Shown here one piece after another: positions 54,569 to 61,500 of a stretch of 64,000 bases of DNA. The first letter of the stretch is position 1. Each line of letters begins with the position of its first letter. The stretch is from Lentisphaerae bacterium WC36 (GTDB lineage: Bacteria > Verrucomicrobiota > Lentisphaeria > Victivallales > SZUA-371), in assembly GCA_020683205.1 (NCBI GenBank), contig CP085689.1:992001-1056000 (forward strand), written 5' to 3'. The notes beneath the pieces were generated by a model that was given only the letters and a program-made list of their open reading frames with translations, did not search any database and was not told where the DNA came from. Position numbers and translations under genes: made by a program.

Positions 54569-54955
54569 ATGAATAAATTTGTGATTTTTATTATTAGTTG
54601 GATAGTAGCTATATATATGTAACATGTTTTATTATGCTTTTTTGTCATTTTCCTAAAGATTATTTAGGATTTAATAGTATATACAACATGGTGTTATTTT
54701 TTTGTTATAAGCACTGTGATTGCAAGTATTATTGCTGGATTTAATAGTGATAATTCATCTAAAATATCTTTCTTTATTATTGCGAGTACTATTGTAGGCT
54801 CTATTTATTGGATTTTTGCCGGTATTATACTCCCTCCTTTTAATACAACTAGTTGTGGGAATACCAACATCGATTATCATTTACAAAATTATAAATCATT
54901 AAATAAAGAAAAATACTCTACCTTTAAAACGAAAGTCTTTTTTTCTATTAATTGA
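54569..54955 (+). pseudogene. Broken small membrane protein
   Basis: A ribosome site (GAGGGAGA) precedes MNKFVIFIISWIVAIY. Two shifts are needed to read on through VTCFIMLFCHFPKDYLGFNS and FVISTVIASIIAGFNSDNSS to SIYWIFAGIILPPFNTTSCG and the end at 54955. About 128 residues with three helices when joined. No family is recognised. Confidence 0.4.
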
Positions 54956-54979
54956 CAATATAAATCTAATACAAAGCCC

Positions 54980-55545
54980 ATTCTCAAGAATTAAAAAGCT
55001 AGAGCAAAGTCAAGAGAAATGTGAAGCATTTTCACCAGACGAGTTAACCCTAATATTTGAAAAAGCAAACGACTTTATTATAGGTTTATTTATTATAGGT
55101 TTATACATAGGATTATGTGAAGCTGATATCTGTTTGTTGAAGTGGGAGTATGTCAATCTTAATGAAGGTTTAATCACCCGTATGATTTTATGCCACCATT
55201 AGCAACTTTTTTGCAAGAACAAGCATTTAAAGGCAAATCTGAATACATATTGCCAGAACAACCCGAAATGTATAAGAAAAATGTTTCAGGGATTTCTCAT
55301 CGAGTTAAAAAGTTCCTCGAAAGCGTCAATATCATTACAAGCAAAGTTCCTAAAGGTCGTACACGAGCAGTAAATGTAAAAGATGTACATAGCCTGCGCC
55401 ATTTATTCTGTTATTATGCTGGGATGCAACAACGTTCCTCTAGCAGTAGTGCAAGCCGTAGTCGGTCATATGTCTCCAGAAATGACAAAACATTATTCAA
55501 TTCACGCAAAAGAATGCATTTAAAAAATATGAATGTTTAACTTTA
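54980..55545 (+). pseudogene. Broken tyrosine recombinase (integrase) C-terminal domain
   Basis: Fragments in three frames line up with the catalytic domain of a tyrosine recombinase: EAFSPDELTLIFEKANDFII, GLYIGLCEADICLLKWEYVN, then VKDVHSLRHLFCYYAGM and, after a shift, NNVPLAVVQAVVGHMSPEMT with KHYSIHAKE. The H-x-x-R, the GH and the nucleophilic Tyr are recognisable. The first catalytic Arg (GLR in intact enzymes) is Cys here. With shifts near 55190 and 55430 it is inactive. Its presence marks this boundary as an old integration site. Confidence 0.7.
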
Positions 55546-55647
55546 GCAACCGTAAAATTACGTACTTTTAGCAAAATATAAGTTGCGATTAGTTTAGTAT
55601 CGTTACTCTGTTTTTAACTCAAATCAATAGCTTTATTGAAATAATAA

Positions 55648-55810
55648 TCAACTAACCACGCAATATTCAAGAGAATATATTTTATTAACTGAGTATAAAT
55701 AATTATTTGGGCCGTTTGGATATCCTGCTAGGTCACGTGTTAGGAATCTACACAATTCATAGTAATAATAACGGAATCCAAAGTTATCTAAGCCGAAATC
55801 ACTCTGCGAA
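55648..55810 (-). pseudogene. Displaced RHS core fragment G
   Basis: The minus strand reads FGLDNFGFRYYYYELCRFLT and RDLAGYPNGPNNYLYSVNKI, nearly the same as IGLDNFGFRYYDYELGRFLT and RDPAGYPDGPNNYLYCNNNP in the large Rhs at 58503. It is thus a displaced copy of that Rhs core, with conserved positions lost (Asp, Gly, Pro) and no tip behind it. Confidence 0.65.
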
Positions 55811-55985
55811 ATCGTTAGATAAAGCAATATCAAAAATTTTCAAAAACGTAATATTAATCTACCACAAAAACAGCAAATTAACAAAAATTAAAGCATAAAA
55901 CAACTGATTGATTCTGCAAAATAAAACCAATCAATAATTATTTTATTCATAAAATATTATCAACGCCACAAAGAATTTTGATTCT

Positions 55986-56845
55986 TTACCAATTCCTCAT
56001 AATCGACAAAGTGACTATGAAGATATTTTTTATATTTTTCATGCAAAAAACGTACTGCAAGCCAGTTATTTCGTTTAAGACTGTAACATTTTTTATTTTT
56101 AAACCACTTTCTATTAAAGAAAAACGTTCTAAATATGGTTGCGTTTTTAAAAAATCTAAAGATTCAATATTTTTACATGTTTCAAAAAATAACTTCTTCA
56201 AATGAGGAAAATTAAAGTAAGGTAACTTAACGATTTTATTGCAAGTTGTGAATTCTATTTGTTATAATTTTTGACAAGCAACCATGTCATTGACATTGGC
56301 TAAATTAAAACAAAAACTAATATAAAGGTGCTTTAAGTTTTTGAAATTTTCAATGCCATTCAAGCTTTTTAATTTATTTCGCGATGTTATATTTAGATAT
56401 TCAATATGGACCATTTTTTCAAAAGGGTTAAATATTTATATGGATATCTATCAATATTTAAATACTTTAAATTTATCAAATCTTCAAAATTTTCTAATTT
56501 TTTATTCCATGTTAAAAATAGAGACTCTAAATTAATTAATTTTGCTAAATCAACTTTTGTTGTTGGCTGACAATTAGTACTGAAGCTTTATAGCCAGTCA
56601 CATTGTCCTAGTAAGGAAAAATCAACTTTATCATAAAAATCATAGAATTCAATTGACTTCAAAAAGGGCATCCTTGAAATAATTTCTAAATCTTGTGTAT
56701 AACACCCACAATAGGGTGTTATACGAAGACCTTCGAATTTTTTACGCTGTATCTTTTTGACATTTTTTTCTTTAAGGTCAAACTTAGGTAACATAACTCT
56801 AAGCCTAGTACAATCTGCTTTTTTATCTAACTCATATCTCATCAT
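55986..56845 (-). pseudogene. Broken leucine-rich-repeat immunity-like gene F
   Basis: Starts MMRYELDKKADCTRLRVMLP at 56845, with the ATG overlapping the stop of tip F. The first frame ends at 56588 (LLGQCDWL). Leucine-rich-repeat-like units follow in shifted frames: VDLAKLINLESLFLTWNKKL, FEDLINLKYLNIDRYPYKYL, LKKLFFETCKNIESLDFLKT and TQPYLERFSLIESGLKIKNV, down to 55986. About 285 residues in all. Its place directly after a tip fits an immunity protein. Confidence 0.5.
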
Positions 56846-57230
56846 TTTCGGTAAGCCTTCTTAGTATGTTTTTCATGAACTCTAAATTGTTTTTGACGCT
56901 TTACTCCAAGCGGATCAACTTTATTGGCAACTCTATTTGATTGCTTAGCTGGTATTTTTCTGATTCTTTTAAATTCAGCAATTTCCCCAGCAGTTTTTCC
57001 TCCTAACACCTCTTTCGTTTTTACTTTTGCTCGCTTAGTAAGCCTTTCTGCTTTTCAATGTCTGACTGTCCAACATAAGCATTAATACCTTCATTAGCCT
57101 GCTTTTTGGTAGCCCATTAATACTATCAGCATAAATATGATGTGAATCTAAGCCATCACCAACTGGCAGACTTGTTTCCTTATGAAATCCTTCTTTGTAT
57201 TTATTTGCAGGGTTCTCACAATCATTATGA
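56842..57230 (-). pseudogene. Displaced Rhs toxin tip F with HINT-end remnant
   Basis: The first part repeats the large Rhs after its HINT domain: HNDCENPANKYKEGFHKETS and LPVGDGLDSHHIYADSINGL. It then switches, with two shifts, to a different C-terminus: NEGINAYVGQSDIEKQKGLL, then VKTKEVLGGKTAGEIAEFKR and DPLGVKRQKQFRVHEKHTKK, ending at TGA 56842-56844. The junction of a conserved lead-in with a new tip is the signature of tip exchange by recombination. Confidence 0.6.
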
Positions 57231-57284
57231 ACTTGTTGACTATTACATATATATGTGTGAAGTTAATTAGTAATTCAAACCAAA

Positions 57285-57324
57285 TAAAAAAACTCAGCTG
57301 GATTTTATTCCAACTGAGTAATTA
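57285..57324 (-). terminator. Terminator after immunity gene E-prime
   Basis: ACTCAGCTGGA and TCCAACTGAGT pair around a short loop. Read leftward, the stem runs into a T-run (AAAAAAA on the plus strand). The same hairpin follows immunity gene E at 57962-57997. Confidence 0.65.
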
Positions 57325-57342
57325 TTTGAAGTTAAAATTTAT

Positions 57343-57810
57343 TTAAATATCGTCATAACTTCCCTTTGTAAAAATAAATATTGTTTCAGGATGCAATAAT
57401 GGTTCTTCAAAATAACCTAGACCGCACCACGTTCCAATTCCTAGTTTAAGAGATACCAAGCCTGTAGCCTCTTCCTTTAAATCTTCATCTCTTTGCTTAA
57501 GTATTTTATATAATTCGAAGTGATTTTGTTTAAATAGTCTTTTATTTTCAAATATAATATCAAAATCAGCCTCTGTTGTATTCTGCCTCATACATAACTC
57601 AATGGAATTAACACAATCATTCTGATCAAAATAAATAAACATGGCATGCTCGACACAAATTGTTAAATGTCCCTCATATGTTACCCTAGTATCTTCCTCA
57701 TTGTACTTTAAGTTATATTGACTTAGTAATTTTTTTATTTCACTTCTTGGAGAACTTAATTTTAGCTCTCCAATTCCTTCATAGGGTTTGAATTCAAAAC
57801 TTTTTATCAT
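57343..57810 (-). CDS. Duplicated immunity-like protein E-prime
   Basis: 155 residues, a paralogue of the gene at 58020-58487 (roughly four-fifths identical by eye). Shared parts include MIKSFEFKPYEGIGELKL, NTTEADFDIIFENKRLFKQN and GLGYFEEPLLHPE. Differences cluster at 19-75 (SSPRSEIKKLLSQYNLKYNE against GSSRDEIKNILNKYQLNYKE). It is cytoplasmic with no signal peptide. It is preceded only by the last residues of a toxin tip, so it is an orphan immunity gene that may have drifted to meet another tip. GAGGAG upstream is a good ribosome site. Confidence 0.65.
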   Translation of the reverse strand: MIKSFEFKPYEGIGELKLSSPRSEIKKLLSQYNLKYNEEDTRVTYEGHLTICVEHAMFIYFDQNDCVNSIELCMRQNTTEADFDIIFENKRLFKQNHFELYKILKQRDEDLKEEATGLVSLKLGIGTWCGLGYFEEPLLHPETIFIFTKGSYDDI

Positions 57811-57824
57811 TTTTGTTACTCCTC

Positions 57825-57902
57825 TTTATTTACTTAAATCATAAATGTTGTCATCTTTAACTCTTTGCAGCATCTGTTGCATTGCCTTATTATATTTAGT
57901 AC
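57825..57902 (-). pseudogene. 3' remnant of the SHH-type toxin tip
   Basis: Encodes YNKAMQQMLQRVKDDNIYDL plus SK and a stop, the same as the end of the large Rhs protein, in front of the duplicated immunity gene. The rest of the tip is missing, cut at the duplication boundary. Confidence 0.65.
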
Positions 57903-57961
57903 GGTATGAACTTGTTGACTATTACATAATATGTGTGAAGTTAATTAGTAATTCAAACCAA

Positions 57962-57999
57962 ATAAAAAAACTCAGCTGGATTTATTCCAACTGAGTAAT
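57962..57999 (-). terminator. Terminator after immunity gene E
   Basis: CTCAGCTGGA and TCCAACTGAG form the stem, with a plus-strand A-run on the left giving the T-tail. It is the duplicate of the hairpin at 57285. Confidence 0.65.
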
Positions 58000-58019
58000 T
58001 ATTTGAAGTTAAAATTTAT

Positions 58020-58487
58020 TTAAATATCGTCATAATAACCTTTTGTAAAAACAAATATTGATTCAGGATGCAATAATGGTTCTTCAAAATAACCTAGACC
58101 ACACCAAGTTCCAATTCCTAACTTAAAAGATGTCAATCCCGTTGCTTCTTCTACTAAGTCTTCGTCATTTTTCTTTAATATTTTATATAACTCAAAATGA
58201 TTTTGTTTAAATAATCTTTTATTTTCAAATATAATATCAAAATCAGCCTCTGTTGTGTTTTGATCCATCCCTAGTTCAATAAAATTGACACTATCATTCT
58301 GGTCAAAATGAATAAACATGTTATACCCGACACAAATTGTTAAATGACCTTGATGTTCAACTCTAATATCAGCCTCTTTATAATTAAGTTGGTATTTATT
58401 TAAAATATTTTTAATTTCATCTCTAGAAGAACCTAATTTTAGTTCTCCAATTCCTTCATAGGGTTTGAATTCAAAACTTTTTATCAT
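58020..58487 (-). CDS. Immunity-like protein E for the SHH-type Rhs toxin
   Basis: 155 residues, soluble, with no signal. It starts 15 bp after the toxin stop behind GAGGAG. The sequence is alpha/beta, with MFIHFDQNDSVNFIEL and FKLGIGTWCGLGYFEEP, and is acidic at the C-terminus (YYDDI). The small size, coupling to the toxin gene and duplication argue for the cognate immunity protein. A cytoplasmic immunity protein agrees with a nuclease toxin. I do not recognise the family by name. Confidence 0.7.
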   Translation of the reverse strand: MIKSFEFKPYEGIGELKLGSSRDEIKNILNKYQLNYKEADIRVEHQGHLTICVGYNMFIHFDQNDSVNFIELGMDQNTTEADFDIIFENKRLFKQNHFELYKILKKNDEDLVEEATGLTSFKLGIGTWCGLGYFEEPLLHPESIFVFTKGYYDDI

Positions 58488-58502
58488 TTTTGTTACTCCT
58501 CT

Positions 58503-61500
58503 TTATTTACTTAAATCATAAATGTTATCATCTTTAACTCTTTGTAGCATCTGTTGCATTGCCTTATTATATTTAGTACGGTCTCCAGAAACTTTTTGTG
58601 CCGCTTTTCTCACACCTCTTATTTCATTTGCCATCGCTTTTCTGTATTCTCCTTGCTCTAGTAATTTTTTCTGCGAAGCATTAAATTGCTGAGATGTTTT
58701 TTTATTACCCCAACTTGGAGTAGCTTTATGATCCCAAGGATCCATTTGTATTGCAGGCCCCTTACTTTTTGGTAGACCATTAATACTATCAGCATACATA
58801 TGATGTGAATCTAAGCCATCACCAACTGGCAGACTTGTTTCCTTATGAATTCCTCCCTTGTATTTATTTGCAGGGTTCTCACAATCATTATGAACTAGAA
58901 TTGAGGTATTGTTGACTGTTACATAATATGTATGAGCTTGGTCAATAGTCAAGTTATACGTTGCACATTTGTTGTCTTCAACGCTGACATTGACAATATC
59001 AACTAATTTACCATCAACAGTAAATAATTTATCCTCAACGTTTAAATCAACTGCATCAATCCAACCTCGATTAGTGGTATAGAATGGATGCTCTTCAGTC
59101 GCTTGAATAACTCCATCACTAATTCCATCATGATTATAATCAATTGAGACATTAACTAAAGTTTTCGTATTATTACGTAATAATGCAGTAACTTTATACG
59201 CTGTTGGTGGTAAATCATCTTCTGGGTTAAGAGCAATAACATAATCACCTAAGCGAATTTCTTCAATTGGCTTTGATGTTCCATCAGCCATCAATACTAA
59301 TGTTCCAGCAGGGAAACATTTAATTTTGCTGAATTTTGTCATCGGAGCCATACTAACAGCACCACCAAGCATCTGTAATGAATTTTGCCAGGTAACACCA
59401 TTCTCAATCATGTCGGCTCCAGCACGACCTACGTCAGCAGCTCCCTGTAGAGCATCCATGACTGTAAGTGTTTTTTGGGCATTACATACTAACTTTCCAC
59501 CATTTGAAACATTTCCCAAACCCATCGTCGCGGTAGCAGCCAAGATTTCTGTTCCAACACGACTAACACCATAGGCAGCATCATAACCATTGGCACGGTC
59601 TTCTGCTGTAACTTCAAATACCTCTACTTTGTCAACGAAACCTAATGTAGCAGTACTCACAACTGTATCAGCTGCTGCATTAGTAACAGCTTTAGCACCT
59701 GTTTTTAGTCCACTATTAAAAGCCTCGCTCATGCTTCTAGGGTCTTGAATGAACGCATCAGCCATCATTTTGGCATCGTCAACCAGGCTTTTCACACTTT
59801 TCTTTAAAGATTTCCACCAACCCCATAATCCAAGAGGATCTATTTTATTAACAGGGTTGTTGTTGCAGTATAAATAGTTGTTAGGGCCGTCTGGATACCC
59901 TGCTGGGTCACGTGTTAGGAATCTTCCTAATTCATAATCGTAGTACCTAAAGCCGAAATTATCTAGACCAATCGACTCTGAACGTTCTTTCGTACAGAAC
60001 TTACGTGTTTCGGTATCTTCACCATCTGTTAATGATGCAACAACTTTACCGAATGCGTCGTAACAATTAGCCGACATTACTTCGCTAACAGCATTTGTCA
60101 ATGCTACCGTTGACCCAATTGCATTATAGATAAAGAATCTTCTCTGCTCAGATTCTCCGTCTTCATCATCAGCACCATCTTCGCTTGAATCTGTATAAAG
60201 AACTGAACCAATACCGCCACCCATGCCTGAACCACGAATTAACTGCTTTGTCAATGAACCAGTCGCACTACGCTCTTGAATATTAGTACCACCATCATAA
60301 ATATAATGCTTAACTGTATTATTTTCAAATGTTTCAGTACGGCGCATACGGTAATCGTATTTCGCACTAAAAATCTCACTTGAATTTTCTAAAACTTTTA
60401 TTAAACGTCCATCGCTATCGTATTGATATTCATGGGTATTTCCATCGAATGTTTTACTTATACGGTTACCATTTGCATCATAAATGTAATTGACGGTATT
60501 TGTGTCGTCATTATAGCTTAACACGCGGTTTAACTTATCAACATTGTAGTTGGTTGTGACTGCGTCAACTTGTTTCGTTAAACGGTTACCAAGTAAATCA
60601 TAACTATAAATAGTTACAATTTCATTACCACTAATATCGTCAATTTCTGTTGATAATTGACCTACAGCATCATAAGCGTATTTCATAGTACGAACCAAAC
60701 CATTTTCGGTAATCCCAGTTAAACTTGGACGTTGTTCGGTCACTCGCACGCGCTCACCATTTGCATTTAGGTAATAGCGCGACTTGTAAATAACGTTACT
60801 ATTAGTAGTATTAATAGTGTTTAATTCTAATACTCGCTCAGCATCATCGTAGCTAGTTATTGTTTGATTACCATTTGGCAATGTTAATTTAATTCTTGAG
60901 CCATTCTCATTATACTCGTAAGTTGTAACTTTGTTAGCATCTGTTGATTTTATTAAATTATTGCGCAGATCGTATTCACTAGTAATGAAACGACCTCCTG
61001 GATATGTTACTTTTATACGGTTTCCAACCTTATCGTATTCACTTACTACTAAATAATTTTGTCCTGAGGTTGTTAACTTATTTTCTGTAACAACTTGCTC
61101 TAAATTATTATATGTATAGCTTGTAGTTCCCGTCGAATCAACAGCCTTAGTTACATTACCATTAAGGTTATATTCGAAACTAATGTCATTTAAACTTTCA
61201 CTTGGATAATGTTTTTGAGAAACACGGTTTAATGCATCGTAGCTTAATTCAACACGAGTTCCGTCTGGCTTAATATTGGCAGTTTGGTTACCACTTGCAT
61301 CATATTCATAGCTATAAGTACGCTCTAAGTCTTCTTCATTTGGATTAAGAGTTTCAGTTAAGCGTTGGTTTAATTTATTATAGCTATAAGTAGTGACTTG
61401 GTCTCCTGTAAAACCTAATGATGTAGAGTTCAATACTGTTTGTTTAACAATATTTCCAGTTTGATCATACTCATAATTAGTTTTTTGACCTGCATCATTA

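Larger units (their letters stand above)
57226..58579. repeat. Tandem direct duplication, 677-bp period
   Basis: Units 57226-57902 and 57903-58579 are the same segment repeated head to tail. Each begins TATGAACTTGTTGACTATTA and contains a terminator, an immunity gene, and the last 75 bp of the toxin tip (through TTATATTTAGTACGG). Gene coordinates differ by exactly 677 bp. The copies have diverged, most in the first half of the immunity protein. Confidence 0.8.
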
